From Thermotoga sp. (GTDB taxonomy: Bacteria > Thermotogota > Thermotogae > Mesoaciditogales > Mesoaciditogaceae): a stretch of 43,744 nt of DNA. This document shows positions 24,848 to 34,465 of the stretch, piece by piece. The stretch lies in contig DYLQ01000013.1 in NCBI GenBank assembly GCA_020722015.1, forward strand, positions 1 through 43,744, in the 5' to 3' direction. The notes beneath the pieces were generated by a model. It was not told the DNA's origin. It was given only the letters and a program-made list of their open reading frames with translations, and ran no database searches. Each line of letters opens with the position of its first letter. The first letter of the stretch is position 1. The position numbers and the translations under genes were made by a program.

Positions 24848-26754
24848 TGCCACAGCAAAATTACAGTAAGCAAACCGGACCTAATTGGAGAACCATTTTG
24901 ATCTACTTTTTGATCATAGTCATGTTTTTTCTGCTCATACGTGTTATGTGGCCTCCAACCAATCCTGTAACACAAATAAGCTTCACCAATTTCCTATCTA
25001 TGGTGAATCAGGATCCAACGCCTATTTCTTCTGTTGTCGTTGATTCGAGTGGGAATACCACTGTTACAATGAAGAACGGTACGTTGTATGATCTTTACGC
25101 ACCATGGTTACTGACAAGTAATTCTCTTGTTGAAACTATGTCCACAAAGGGAATAAGTGTTGTGGCAAAACAGGCATCTGATTCAAGCGTATGGATAAAT
25201 GCGATATTTTATTTTGTCCTTCCACTCGTGATCTTGATGTTGTTCTGGTGGTGGATGATGAGGCGTATGGGTAGCGCTAATTCACAGGCATTCAGTTTTA
25301 CAAAGAGCCCTGCTAAAGTTTATAAACCAACAGACAAAAGGGTAACATTTAAAGATGTTGCGGGTGTTGATGAAGCAAAAGAAGAGTTAAAATCCGTTGT
25401 GGATTTTCTTAAAGATCCCGGATCTTTTAACGTTTTGGGAGCAAGAATGCCAAAGGGAGTTTTGCTTGTCGGTCCTCCTGGAACTGGAAAAACTTTACTT
25501 GCGAGAGCCGTTGCTGGAGAGGCCAATGTGCCATTCTTTCATATGAGTGGATCGGATTTTGTTGAGCTTTTTGTGGGAGTCGGAGCATCAAGAGTAAGAG
25601 AATTGTTTAGTCAGGCAAAACAAAATTCTCCATCCATAATCTTCATAGATGAAATTGATGCAGTTGGTCGACAAAGAGGCGCTGGCTTAGGAGGAGGGCA
25701 TGATGAAAGAGAACAAACACTAAACCAATTACTCGTCGAAATGGATGGATTTGATAACCAAACTGCCGTTATCGTAATGGCAGCAACTAACAGGCCTGAT
25801 ATACTCGACAGTGCTTTAATTAGACCTGGCAGGTTTGATAAGAAAATTATCCTAGATCCACCCGATATAAAGGCACGCGAGGAAATATTGAAAATCCATA
25901 TGCGTGGTAAACCTATAGATCCCAGTGTCGATGTTCAGATACTTGCAAGAAGAACTCCTGGATTTGTCGGATCAGACCTTGAAAACTTGATAAACGAAGC
26001 AGCTTTACTTGCGGCACAAAGCAAGAAAAAACAAATAACCATGGATGAACTTGAAGAAGGAATAGATAGAGTCATAGCAGGTCCTGAGAGGAAATCGAGA
26101 GTTGTAAGTGAAGAAGAAAGACAGATAGTTGCTTATCATGAGATAGGTCACGCAGTTGTCGGATCCGTTCTTCCAAATGCCGATCCGGTTCATAAGATTT
26201 CCATAGTTCCGCGTGGAATGCATGTGCTTGGCTTTACACTTCAGGTTCCCACGCGTGATAGATATTTGATGTCCAAAGATGAAATGTTGGATAGGCTTGC
26301 CGGAATGCTTGGAGGAAGGGCAGCAGAAGAACTCGTTTTCCATCAAACAACAACAGGAGCTTCAAACGATCTCGAGATAGCAACAAAACTCGCGAAAGAT
26401 ATGGTTTGCAAGTATGGTATGAGTGACACGATAGGTCCTGTTTCGTGGGGAGAAGATGAAGGAGAAGTTTTCCTTGGGAAACAAATCGCAAGACTTCCAA
26501 ATTACAGTGAAGAAACGGCATCAAAGATAGATTACGAGGTTAAAAGGATTATCGAGGAAAGTTACAAGAAAGCCTTGGATATTCTGAAAAAATACAGAGA
26601 CAAGATCGACGATATAGCCAAAATATTGCTTGAAAAAGAAACCATAGAAGGAGAGGAGCTCGATAAACTTTTAAAGGGCGAGCTTAACCTGGATCATAAT
26701 GGAAACGAATCGTCAGATCTAAAAGCAAAAGACGTTGCAAGAGAGAATAACTGA
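24847..26754 (+). CDS. ftsH: ATP-dependent zinc metalloprotease FtsH
   Basis: The 635-residue membrane protease has transmembrane helices at about 15-33 and 117-138, Walker A GPPGTGKT at 209-216, Walker B IIFIDEID, the SRH region with [19 protein letters not shown], and the zinc site HEIGH at 431-435 (most FtsH have HEAGH). It degrades damaged membrane proteins and short-lived regulators. AAGGAGG precedes the ATG inside the end of tilS. The last 20 bases overlap the next gene. Confidence 0.97.
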   Translation: MPQQNYSKQTGPNWRTILIYFLIIVMFFLLIRVMWPPTNPVTQISFTNFLSMVNQDPTPISSVVVDSSGNTTVTMKNGTLYDLYAPWLLTSNSLVETMSTKGISVVAKQASDSSVWINAIFYFVLPLVILMLFWWWMMRRMGSANSQAFSFTKSPAKVYKPTDKRVTFKDVAGVDEAKEELKSVVDFLKDPGSFNVLGARMPKGVLLVGPPGTGKTLLARAVAGEANVPFFHMSGSDFVELFVGVGASRVRELFSQAKQNSPSIIFIDEIDAVGRQRGAGLGGGHDEREQTLNQLLVEMDGFDNQTAVIVMAATNRPDILDSALIRPGRFDKKIILDPPDIKAREEILKIHMRGKPIDPSVDVQILARRTPGFVGSDLENLINEAALLAAQSKKKQITMDELEEGIDRVIAGPERKSRVVSEEERQIVAYHEIGHAVVGSVLPNADPVHKISIVPRGMHVLGFTLQVPTRDRYLMSKDEMLDRLAGMLGGRAAEELVFHQTTTGASNDLEIATKLAKDMVCKYGMSDTIGPVSWGEDEGEVFLGKQIARLPNYSEETASKIDYEVKRIIEESYKKALDILKKYRDKIDDIAKILLEKETIEGEELDKLLKGELNLDHNGNESSDLKAKDVARENN

Positions 26755-28213
26755 AGTACTTTTAACCAAAAAATCAAGAGGCGGCATTCCCATAGCTTTA
26801 ATTTTCCCCAATGATTATGCCAGTGCGGTAGCGAATCTTGGTTTCAATGCTACTTTTAGGGCACTTGAAGGATACGGCTTTTCGTGTGAACGATTTTTCT
26901 TTTCAAATGGGGAAGTTAGATCAATAGAGGGAAATAGGAATTTACGTGACTTCAAGATATGGGCTTTTTCTGTTTCGTTTGAACTTGATGTCCTAAATAT
27001 TTTTGAGATCTTTTCGGGTTTGAGAGTAGAAGCTTTAAGCCGTGATAGAAAAGGTGATCCTTTTGTTATATTCGGAGGTGCATTGACCTTTTTTAACCCG
27101 AATTCTTTCTGGTATGTTGCAGATTTGATCTTTCACGGTGAAATAGAAGGAAGTGGCAGTGCTCTCGAGTCTTTAAGCCATTTTTTTGAGGAAAAACTTA
27201 GCTGGACAGAGATACTCAACAAGATGAACGAATTCGAAAATGTCTCTGTTCCGCTAATTGGACAAAAAAACGTAAAACTTTCAAAGATAAGAGATCTTTC
27301 AAATTCACTTGCGAGCTCCATTATGCTTTCAGATCAAGGAGCGTTTGGCAAGACGTATTTAATAGAGATAGAAAGGGGATGCATACATCGCTGTGCTTTT
27401 TGTGTTGCCTCAAAGATATACAACATCGTCCGCTTCATGCCCATTGATGAAGTTGAAAAACGGATATCTTATGCGTTAAAATATGCTGACAAGGTAGGGC
27501 TTATCGGTGCGAGTGTTTCTGATTATCCTAAATTGATGGATTTACTTTTTTGGCTAAAGGGAAAAGTCAAATATCTTAGCGTTTCGTCGTTAAGAGTAAA
27601 TGCCATAACGGTTGAACTTTTGAAAGCACTTGTTTCTTTGGGTGACAGAGAAATAACTTTGGCTCCTGAAGGAGGAACACAGCGCATGAGAGATACGTTA
27701 AAAAAGGAGTTGACAATTGATGACATATCAAAGGCCGTAAAAAATGTAAAAAGCGCGGGCTTGAAACGTGTCAAGTTGTATTTCATCTATGGTTTGTCAG
27801 GCGAAAAGCAGGAAGATCTGGATGGGATAATCGACATGGCAAGGATGGTCAAGGATTATGGTATTATTCCTTACGTGAGTCTGAATCCTTTGATACCTAA
27901 ACCGTTTACCGATTTTGAAAATTTTAAGATGCTTTCCTCAAAGGATTTAAAAGAGCGGGAAAGATACCTTAAATCGTCTTTGGGTAAGTATGGGATCAAA
28001 AGCAAATTTGAAAGCGTCAGGTTATCAAGAATACAATGGATTATATCAACAGCGAATAAAGAACTTTCGGAGATCCTTTCGAAAAATGAGCATAAAATTG
28101 GCTTCCTTCAAAGTATTGAAAAAAGTTGGGGAGGCAATTTGAGTTGGAGGTATATTGATATTTCTTGGAAAGATTCGATATTTGATGAGTTAAAAATTTT
28201 AAAGGAGGGATAA
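26735..28213 (+). CDS. Radical SAM protein of unknown substrate (COG1032-like)
   Basis: The 492-residue protein has the iron-sulfur motif CIHRCAFC (Cys216, 220, 223). About 200 residues before it resemble a cobalamin-binding-like region (IPIALIFPNDYASAVANLGF; FVIFGGALTFFNP). Downstream, LAPEGGTQRMR and the strand YFIYGLSGE fit the radical SAM barrel. The reaction is unknown; the closest general group is B12-binding-domain radical SAM enzymes. TTG at 26735 is the only start near the frame opening, and its ribosome site is poor, so it probably depends on translation of ftsH. It ends 3 bases before the regulator gene. Confidence 0.78.
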   Translation: MQERITEVLLTKKSRGGIPIALIFPNDYASAVANLGFNATFRALEGYGFSCERFFFSNGEVRSIEGNRNLRDFKIWAFSVSFELDVLNIFEIFSGLRVEALSRDRKGDPFVIFGGALTFFNPNSFWYVADLIFHGEIEGSGSALESLSHFFEEKLSWTEILNKMNEFENVSVPLIGQKNVKLSKIRDLSNSLASSIMLSDQGAFGKTYLIEIERGCIHRCAFCVASKIYNIVRFMPIDEVEKRISYALKYADKVGLIGASVSDYPKLMDLLFWLKGKVKYLSVSSLRVNAITVELLKALVSLGDREITLAPEGGTQRMRDTLKKELTIDDISKAVKNVKSAGLKRVKLYFIYGLSGEKQEDLDGIIDMARMVKDYGIIPYVSLNPLIPKPFTDFENFKMLSSKDLKERERYLKSSLGKYGIKSKFESVRLSRIQWIISTANKELSEILSKNEHKIGFLQSIEKSWGGNLSWRYIDISWKDSIFDELKILKEG

Positions 28214-28216
28214 TTG

Positions 28217-28936
28217 ATGTTGAAAAAACGTATATTGATCGTCGATGATGAACCTTCAATAGTTGAACTTGTAAGTTACAACTTAAAAAAAGAAGGTTAC
28301 GATGTACTGAAAGCCTATGATGCCGAAAAAGCCTTAGATATTATAAAAGAAGAGGAAATAGATCTTTTCATCATCGATGTTATGTTGCCCGGCATGGATG
28401 GATTCGAACTGGTCAGAACCCTGAGAGGTGGAGATAAAAACAGAGATAAACCGGTTATATTCCTTACAGCCAAGGGAGAAGAGTTCGACAGAGTACTTGG
28501 CCTTGAACTTGGTGCGGACGATTACATAACAAAACCGTTTAGCGTAAGAGAATTGTTGGCAAGGATAAAAGCCATTTTTAGAAGGACAGATCAAACTCTT
28601 ACGAAAGTAGAAGAAAAGCCTAAGAAGATCTCTGCAAAAGATCTTGATATAGATCTTGAAAAATATGAGGTAAAAGTTAGAGGTAAATCTGTGGGATTAA
28701 CTCCGCTTGAATTTGACTTGCTGAGATTTTTGGCGGAAAATTCCGGTAAGGTTTTCAGCAGAGATGTACTGCTTGATACACTTTGGGGTTACGATTATTA
28801 CGGTGATACAAGAACAGTCGATGTTCACATAAGAAGATTGAGAACTAAAATAGAAGAGGATGCATCTAATCCCAAATACATCTTAACCGTAAGGGGAAAA
28901 GGTTATAAATTTAAAGATCCAGGTAGCGAGGATTAA
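28217..28936 (+). CDS. OmpR/PhoB-family response regulator
   Basis: The 239-residue protein has a receiver domain (VDDEP, phosphoacceptor Asp54 in IIDVMLPGMDG, LTAKG, Lys in YITKPFS) and a winged-helix DNA-binding domain at about 130-235 (LTPLEFDLLRFL, RTVDVHIRRLR, TVRGKGYKF). It is most like PhoB/PhoP proteins. The ATG at 28217 lies 8 bases after AAGGAGG; TTG at 28214 would be too near. The histidine kinase follows after 3 bases. Confidence 0.93.
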   Translation: MLKKRILIVDDEPSIVELVSYNLKKEGYDVLKAYDAEKALDIIKEEEIDLFIIDVMLPGMDGFELVRTLRGGDKNRDKPVIFLTAKGEEFDRVLGLELGADDYITKPFSVRELLARIKAIFRRTDQTLTKVEEKPKKISAKDLDIDLEKYEVKVRGKSVGLTPLEFDLLRFLAENSGKVFSRDVLLDTLWGYDYYGDTRTVDVHIRRLRTKIEEDASNPKYILTVRGKGYKFKDPGSED

Positions 28937-28939
28937 ACT

Positions 28940-30232
28940 TTGGAATTTTTTCTTATTTTTTTTGTCATACTTTCTTCGCTTTTTTTTGTTTTTTCTCTTT
29001 TCTTTTACTTTGCGCACAAAAGAAATTTGAGAATATTGAATGGCATATCTCATATAATTTCTGATTCGGAAAAAAGTATACCTATCATAAAGATGATAGA
29101 TGTTTTGAAGGAAATGAAAGTAGATCTCGAAACTCGATACTCCGAAGCGGCAAAAAGCCGCGAAAACATGAGAATAATCCTTCAAAATGTCAGTGATGGG
29201 ATACTGATAGTTGACGGAGACAGTAAAGTTGCGATCAGCAATTCTGCCGTATGCAGGTTTCTTGGCATAGAAGATTGTATTCTCGAAGGTAAAAAACTCG
29301 TTGAAGTTCTTAAAAATTACGATATGTTGAACTTCATAGATAAAAATCTTAAAGATTTTACCGACGACTCAACGGAAATATCCGTTGTTTATCCAGAGAG
29401 ACGTTATTTGGAATGCGACGCAATACCTGTGGTATTGAAAGAAAATGAACATGTACTCATAGTCGTGATAAAAGACATTACAAGTGAAAGAGAACTTGAT
29501 AATTTCAGGCGTGAATTTATATCTAACGTTTCACATGAATTAAAAACGCCTTTGACATCCATCCATGGTTACGCCGAAACGCTTTTAGATGACGACTTTA
29601 AGGATGTAAAAACGGTAAAAAACTTTCTTGGGATTATAGAAAATGAATCTGCAAGAATGAGCAGACTCATAAATGATCTGCTTGATCTTCAGAAATTAGA
29701 AGAAGGAAAGACCAAATTTGAATTTCAAAGCATAGATCTTTCCAAAATCGTTGATTACGTTTCAAAAATAGTCAAACCCATGGCAGATTCCGTAGGAGTA
29801 GAATTGAAGATATCTTGTGATAAAGAAATATACGTTTACGGAGATTTTGACAGACTTGTGCAGGCGGTACTTAATTTAACCGATAACGCCGTAAAATATA
29901 CATCCCAAAAAGAAAGTGATCCGAAATCCGTCGAAGTAAGTTGTGAAGTTATAAATGGAACTGATTGTCAGATAAAGGTTAAAGATACGGGCATTGGTAT
30001 CCCAACCGAGGCCCTTTCTCGTTTGTTTGAAAGATTTTACAGAGTTGACAAAGCTCGATCGAGAAAAGTCGGTGGTACGGGTTTGGGCCTTTCGATAGTC
30101 AAAATGATAGTTGAGGCTCACAAAGGGAAAATTGAAGTTTCAAGTGAATTGGGAAAAGGATCTGAATTCAGGGTGATATTACCTATATTTTCAGAGAAAT
30201 CACCAAAGAATGGCGATTCGATCTCTGCCTGA
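28940..30232 (+). CDS. PhoR-like sensor histidine kinase
   Basis: The 430-residue protein has one hydrophobic segment at residues 1-25, a PAS domain at about 75-180 (ILQNVSDGILIVD), HisKA with His199 in FISNVSHELKTPLTSIHGY, and HATPase_c from about 300 (DTGIGIP, GGTGLGLSIV). This is the PhoR-type arrangement and fits the PhoB-like partner upstream. With almost nothing outside the membrane it probably senses through the membrane part or PAS. It starts at TTG 28940 after GCGAGGA. Its last 33 bases overlap prmC tail to tail, without a terminator between. Confidence 0.9.
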   Translation: MEFFLIFFVILSSLFFVFSLFFYFAHKRNLRILNGISHIISDSEKSIPIIKMIDVLKEMKVDLETRYSEAAKSRENMRIILQNVSDGILIVDGDSKVAISNSAVCRFLGIEDCILEGKKLVEVLKNYDMLNFIDKNLKDFTDDSTEISVVYPERRYLECDAIPVVLKENEHVLIVVIKDITSERELDNFRREFISNVSHELKTPLTSIHGYAETLLDDDFKDVKTVKNFLGIIENESARMSRLINDLLDLQKLEEGKTKFEFQSIDLSKIVDYVSKIVKPMADSVGVELKISCDKEIYVYGDFDRLVQAVLNLTDNAVKYTSQKESDPKSVEVSCEVINGTDCQIKVKDTGIGIPTEALSRLFERFYRVDKARSRKVGGTGLGLSIVKMIVEAHKGKIEVSSELGKGSEFRVILPIFSEKSPKNGDSISA

Positions 30233-31003
30233 TATGTCTTTTATTATCTCGTATCTCATGCCGGAATTATCAAAAATCTCTTTCAGTGACTTTCTGAAAG
30301 GATGGGCTATTTCGAAATAAAATCTTTTAGGCTTGTATGTAGCAAAGATTTTTCTGTAAAAATCATTTCCGTCTTTGCCACCAACAAGTGCTTCATAAGG
30401 TTCAAAATGCAAATCCCTTGAGTCCTCCCACTCTTTTTTTGTAAGATAAGGCGGATTAGAAACGACAATCTCAAACTCTTCTGCTTTTGTCTTATCCATA
30501 ACGTAAATTCTTTCTGCTACGCCGAGCTTCTTTGCGTTTTCCATCGTGATATCCAAAGCATCTTTACTTTCATCGACAACCCATACCTTAGCGTGCGGCA
30601 AAAATTTGGCAAGAGAAATGGCTATAACGCCACTTCCGCTTCCGAAATCAAGAAATTTTTTCCATTCGTGTTTTCTCGAATCATATATCAATTTTTCCAC
30701 CAATTCTTCAGTTTCTGGACGTGGTACAAGTACCTTATCCGTTATTTTAAAATCGAGACCCATGAATTCTTTTTCCCCAATTATGTAAGAAATTGGCATT
30801 CCCTGCGATCTTTTATTCAAAATCTCTTGATACTTTTTAATCCATTTGTCATCCAATTTAAAATCGAAATTAGAATAAATCCAAATTTTATCTTTTGAAA
30901 GCACGAAAGATAGCAATATCTCCGCGTCGAGGCGCGGAGATAGAGATTTACCTTCTAAATAAGCAGTCCCAAAATTCAAAATTTCTCTAAGATCAAATCC
31001 CAA
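30200..31003 (-). CDS. prmC: Release factor glutamine methyltransferase
   Basis: The 267-residue enzyme has LVPRPETEEL, the SAM site FLDFGSGSGVIAI and the catalytic NPPY at 183-186. It methylates the GGQ glutamine of release factors RF1 and RF2. TTG at 31003 overlaps the end of the DUF59 gene by 11 bases. Unlike in many bacteria, prfA is not next to it. Its 3' end overlaps the convergent histidine kinase gene. Confidence 0.93.
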   Translation of the reverse strand: MGFDLREILNFGTAYLEGKSLSPRLDAEILLSFVLSKDKIWIYSNFDFKLDDKWIKKYQEILNKRSQGMPISYIIGEKEFMGLDFKITDKVLVPRPETEELVEKLIYDSRKHEWKKFLDFGSGSGVIAISLAKFLPHAKVWVVDESKDALDITMENAKKLGVAERIYVMDKTKAEEFEIVVSNPPYLTKKEWEDSRDLHFEPYEALVGGKDGNDFYRKIFATYKPKRFYFEIAHPFRKSLKEIFDNSGMRYEIIKDISGRDRIAILW

Positions 31004-31298
31004 GTTTTGCCCTCACTTCGGGATCTATCATGTCAGGAGTCCATGGAGGATCCCAAACAATCTCCACATTTACGGACTTAACTCCATTTAACGATTGAAT
31101 TGCATACTTGGCATCTTCAGTTATCATGGCAGTAAGCGGACATCCCATGAACGTCATCGTCATCTTGACCTGGACGTCGCCTTCATTTGAAATATCAACT
31201 CCGTAAACGAGCCCCAAAGTAACAACATCAAGGCCTACTTCTGGATCTATAACTCCTTTTAGGGCCTCAAACACTTCTTCTTTTTTAACAATTCCCAT
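30993..31298 (-). CDS. MIP18/DUF59 family protein (SufT-like)
   Basis: The 101-residue protein is a single DUF59 domain: VIDPEVGLDVVTLGLVYGV, then the conserved MTFMGCPLT with its Cys, and ending VWDPPWTPDMI. Family members help in iron-sulfur cluster maturation. No other Fe-S assembly gene is nearby. The ATG at 31298 is preferred since GAGGT lies six bases upstream; TTG at 31304 touches it. It lies between the foldase gene and prmC. Confidence 0.9.
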   Translation of the reverse strand: MGIVKKEEVFEALKGVIDPEVGLDVVTLGLVYGVDISNEGDVQVKMTMTFMGCPLTAMITEDAKYAIQSLNGVKSVNVEIVWDPPWTPDMIDPEVRAKLGI

Positions 31299-31307
31299 CT
31301 TCAAACC

Positions 31308-32354
31308 TCATAACATGATCTTTATGCTACTGCTGGTTTTGAAAGGTTGGAAAACATTTTGTAACCAATTAGACCATATCTGCGACTGCTTTTGGGTCAG
31401 AAGTTGTTGGACTATCGTTGATTGAGCATCGGCAAAGCTTTGAACGGAAGGTCCTTTTTTGCCAACAATTTTGAAAAGTTCCCAACTGTTTTGTACCTGT
31501 ACTGGTCCTATTATATCACCTATGCTTGCGGCAAAAAGTTGATCTTCAAAAGCCGGCATATTTGCGGATTGTGGTATCCATCCAAGATCACCGTTGTTAT
31601 TCTTTGTTTTAGCATCAAGAGAATATTGCGCTGCCGCAGATTCAAAGGTTATTTTCCCAGATTTTATAAGCGCGAGCACACTCGCGGCAGTCGATTGACT
31701 GCTCAAAGATATGTGTTCGACATCTATTTCTGGAGGATTCTGGAAACTCGCTACGTTAGCGTTGTAGTATTGCTGTGCCTCAGCAGTTGTAACTGTTGCC
31801 GATGATGTGACGACTTTCTTGAGTTGGTCAAGAGTCATAGAAAATTTCATCGTGAAAAGAGAATTTTGTTCAAATTGGTTTACATCCCCATAACCCTGAG
31901 ATTGCAAATATTGCGAAAACTGAGCCTCAGTAAGACCATAAGAAGCAAGCATTTGAGCAACTTGAGCCTTAACCTGGGTCATCGCCTGTGCATCCGTCAC
32001 GACTATATTGTAATTTTTCTGGGCTATTTGCTCCATAAGAACGGAATCAACAAGATTGCTCAGAACACTTTTATCGTAAGCGGCGAGAAAATCAAAACCA
32101 TCTTTTGTGGTAGTCATGTAATTATACATCTGTGGATTTATGTTTTTAAGTTGGCTTAAAGTTGGAGAAACATTGGCAGCCATATCAAGTATGTTCGAAT
32201 ATATGGGCTGTCCATTTACGAGCGCAACAACTGTCGTTGTTGAAGGCGTACCTAAGATAGTTGCAGTTGAAAGGGTTGTGGGCGTTGCACCTGCGGCAAA
32301 TATCGCTAATGATGCAAAAACGGCAAAAATAAAGAACACAGTTACTTTTCTCAA
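31308..32354 (-). CDS. SurA/PrsA-like exported peptidyl-prolyl isomerase
   Basis: An N-terminal signal sequence (hydrophobic run FFIFAVFASLAIFAAG) is followed by a SurA-N-like helical part with NGQPIYSNIL, and a parvulin domain at about residues 215-310 (HISL, then NNGDLGWIP and ELFKIVGKKGP). Such foldases act outside the cytoplasmic membrane on envelope proteins. TTG at 32354 is 9 bases after GGAGA and gives a compact signal peptide; longer starts to 32387 are possible. Length is 348 residues. It heads a likely operon with DUF59 and prmC. Confidence 0.85.
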   Translation of the reverse strand: MRKVTVFFIFAVFASLAIFAAGATPTTLSTATILGTPSTTTVVALVNGQPIYSNILDMAANVSPTLSQLKNINPQMYNYMTTTKDGFDFLAAYDKSVLSNLVDSVLMEQIAQKNYNIVVTDAQAMTQVKAQVAQMLASYGLTEAQFSQYLQSQGYGDVNQFEQNSLFTMKFSMTLDQLKKVVTSSATVTTAEAQQYYNANVASFQNPPEIDVEHISLSSQSTAASVLALIKSGKITFESAAAQYSLDAKTKNNNGDLGWIPQSANMPAFEDQLFAASIGDIIGPVQVQNSWELFKIVGKKGPSVQSFADAQSTIVQQLLTQKQSQIWSNWLQNVFQPFKTSSSIKIML

Positions 32355-32472
32355 ATCTTTCACTCTCCTTTTTTGGATTCTTTTCAAAATCCTTTATAAC
32401 TCCAAACAAATAGGCTCGAATCTTTTGCCCTTGAATATGATTTCAGTTTTAAAAAATTTTAGCATATTTCCA

Positions 32473-33111
32473 TTATGCACTCATTTTTAGTATTACTATC
32501 TCTATTCTGTCTGAAGCATCCTCAGCTCTATCTGCTATATCTCCTATTTGAAGTGCAAGTTCCCTAAGTTGGATTCTTTTTGCGAGCTCAATGTTCAAAC
32601 TGAACACTTCCTTTATAAGAGACCTTTCAATTCCGTCTCCCGTATTTTCCCATCTTTCAACCTCAAGAACAGCACTTTTAGCCTTATCTATATCGTTGAA
32701 AAGATTTTGAACGGCAACGACTAAAGCTTTAAAAGCTTCTATCGAACATTCATATTCTTTTACGTATTTGTCTCTCAGAGAATCCGGTATTTTCAAATTC
32801 TGAAGATAAATGACATCTGCGACGGTTTCAGCTTTGTTGGCAACTTTGTCTACGGCTTCTATAAGACCCAACATGTCACCTCTCGATTGGGCAAGGAAAG
32901 CTCCGGAATACATTTCAGTTTCGGCGTTTCTTCTTACTGAATCTGCTTCACTTTCCTTTTGCCTGATATTTTTAACGAGATCCGAACAATCTTCATCACA
33001 TGACAATTTTATTATCTTGAAAGTTTCATCTATAACATTGCCAACCAATTGAAGATGATCGTTGAAGAGTTTTATAATCTCGTTTTCTTTTTTACCAAAT
33101 ACTAAAGACAT
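32473..33111 (-). CDS. DUF47/PhoU-like phosphate transport regulator
   Basis: The 212-residue helical protein starts MSLVFGKKENEIIKLFNDHL and has ESEADSVRRNAE and GDIADRAEDASDRIEI, as in DUF47 (TIGR00153) proteins related to PhoU. These are almost always encoded beside PiT permeases and are thought to control them. The ATG is placed 3 bases after the PiT stop, with GGGGGT in the last PiT codons as ribosome site. No terminator is evident downstream. Confidence 0.92.
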   Translation of the reverse strand: MSLVFGKKENEIIKLFNDHLQLVGNVIDETFKIIKLSCDEDCSDLVKNIRQKESEADSVRRNAETEMYSGAFLAQSRGDMLGLIEAVDKVANKAETVADVIYLQNLKIPDSLRDKYVKEYECSIEAFKALVVAVQNLFNDIDKAKSAVLEVERWENTGDGIERSLIKEVFSLNIELAKRIQLRELALQIGDIADRAEDASDRIEIVILKMSA

Positions 33112-33114
33112 CTT

Positions 33115-34056
33115 TTACCCCCAAATTTTCATTATCATGTATATTATAACAGTAATTGCCCCAGTTATAAAAGGAGTGATTAGCCATCCCATCAGAATTT
33201 TGAAGATCGTTTTCAAACCTATGGTTTTTATTCCTTTGACGAAGCCCACGCCAGCTGTTGACCCAACAGAAGCTTGCGCACTTGATATCGGAATTCCAAA
33301 AAATGAGAAGATCAAAAGAGAGGTTCCCTCTCCGAAGATTGAAATTGCAGAGTCAAAAGGTTCCATTGTGGTTATATCTCGCCCAACGGTATATATAACT
33401 TTTCTGCTCGCTGTGAGAAATCCTATTGCCATTGCAAGTCCACCTATGATCAAAGCTTCATCTCTTCCAAAAAGTCCATTTCCAACAAATGGGCCGGTTA
33501 TGTTCGCGAGATTGTTAGCACCCAATGAATATGAAGCATATATGCTAAAACCAAAAGACATAAGTCTGACTATCGTGCCTCTTACCCTTATGGATCTTAA
33601 TTTATTGTAAAAAAAAGATACAGCGAAATAAGAGACGTATGCTATTGCAAGTGCACCGAATGGTGTTATCACCCAAGAAACGGCAACTTTATCGACAATC
33701 CACCAATTTATTCCACCTTCTATAAGGCCTGCACCCACGAGAGCACCAACTATTCCCTGCGTTATAGATGTCGGTAAAGAATAGTGAGTCATTATCAAAA
33801 CCACGATTGCCGTACCCAAAGCTGAACTGACAGCGACATCAAACGTAACGTGAGTTATGGAACTCATGGTAGAAATACCGGAATTCCCTCCTAAAAGAGC
33901 TCCTATAAATATGAAAATCGCACCAATTATGGTAGCGGTTCTATATTTAACAATATCAGAAATTACAAGTGGTCCAAAGATTGTTGCCATGTTGTTGTAT
34001 CCCAAAGACCATCCCAAAAGCATGGCAGTTGATACCATCAAAATATATTGGATCAT
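33115..34056 (-). CDS. pit: Inorganic phosphate transporter, PiT family (copy 2)
   Basis: This 313-residue integral membrane protein aligns from end to end with the PiT at 2494-3426. Signature motifs are GYNNMATIFGP and GANNLANITGP, again with Asn for the usual Asp. The second-half motif STTSSA-like segment appears as PISSAQASVGSTAG. AAGGAGA precedes the ATG at 34056. It forms an operon with DUF47 under its own promoter at 34092-34120, and is therefore regulated separately from copy 1. Confidence 0.93.
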   Translation of the reverse strand: MIQYILMVSTAMLLGWSLGYNNMATIFGPLVISDIVKYRTATIIGAIFIFIGALLGGNSGISTMSSITHVTFDVAVSSALGTAIVVLIMTHYSLPTSITQGIVGALVGAGLIEGGINWWIVDKVAVSWVITPFGALAIAYVSYFAVSFFYNKLRSIRVRGTIVRLMSFGFSIYASYSLGANNLANITGPFVGNGLFGRDEALIIGGLAMAIGFLTASRKVIYTVGRDITTMEPFDSAISIFGEGTSLLIFSFFGIPISSAQASVGSTAGVGFVKGIKTIGLKTIFKILMGWLITPFITGAITVIIYMIMKIWG

Positions 34057-34091
34057 GCACTTCTCCTTCTTTTTGATCGCGTTAACTTAGA

Positions 34092-34120
34092 AGTATACAC
34101 CTATTAAAAACATGATTCAA
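34092..34120 (-). promoter_or_regulatory. Promoter of the pit-DUF47 operon
   Basis: On the minus strand TTGAAT (34120-34115), exactly 17 bp, then TATACT (34097-34092). Transcription would begin near 34085, about 30 bases before the ATG. Confidence 0.6.
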
Positions 34121-34168
34121 TATGACTAAATAAACGGAGTTTCAGATGGTTCGATCCAATTCGACCAC

Positions 34169-34198
34169 TTGACAAAGTGCCTTGTGTTAATGTAAGAT
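34169..34198 (+). promoter_or_regulatory. Promoter of the tRNA cluster
   Basis: A perfect TTGACA (34169-34174), an 18-bp spacer and TAAGAT (34193-34198), with transcription expected near 34205, about 17 bases before tRNA-Glu. Confidence 0.6.
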
Positions 34199-34221
34199 AT
34201 TTCCGTCGAACAAATGAAATT

Positions 34222-34297
34222 GCCCTCATCGTCTAGAGGCCTAGGACATCGGCCTTTCACGCCGGCAGCTGGGGTCCGAATCCCCATGAGGGCGCCA
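34222..34297 (+). tRNA. tRNA-Glu (anticodon TTC)
   Basis: The acceptor arms GCCCTCA and TGAGGGC pair fully. The anticodon loop CTTTCAC at 34254-34260 shows TTC at 34256-34258. The T-loop is TCCGAAT, and CCA is encoded (34295-34297). Confidence 0.97.
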
Positions 34298-34305
34298 AGC
34301 ATTTC

Positions 34306-34380
34306 GGGAATGTAGCTCAGTGGGGGAGCGCTTGCCTTACAAGCAAGAGGTCGCAGGTTCAATCCCTGCCATTCCCACCA
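34306..34380 (+). tRNA. tRNA-Val (anticodon TAC)
   Basis: GGGAATG pairs with CATTCCC. The anticodon loop CTTACAA at 34336-34342 gives TAC at 34338-34340. The T arm is GCAGG-TTCAATC-CCTGC, and CCA is encoded. Confidence 0.97.
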
Positions 34381-34385
34381 AGTGT

Positions 34386-34463
34386 GGGGACGTGGTGCAG
34401 CCTGGTTAGCATGCCGGTCTGTCACACCGGTGGTCGCGAGTTCGAGCCTCGTCGTCCCCGCCA
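34386..34463 (+). tRNA. tRNA-Asp (anticodon GTC)
   Basis: GGGGACG pairs with CGTCCCC. The anticodon stem CCGGT/ACCGG encloses CTGTCAC, with GTC at 34421-34423. CCA is encoded (34461-34463). Confidence 0.97.
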
Positions 34464-34465
34464 TG

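Noticed and set aside
34146-34168. T-arm-like stretch GGTTCGATCC upstream of the tRNA cluster
   Set aside because: The flanking bases do not pair as a T stem and no other tRNA part is visible, so a tRNA remnant is not supported.
34126-34464. 112-codon minus-strand open frame over the tRNAs
   Set aside because: It is antisense to three tRNA genes and its translation is a well-known type of false tRNA-derived ORF.
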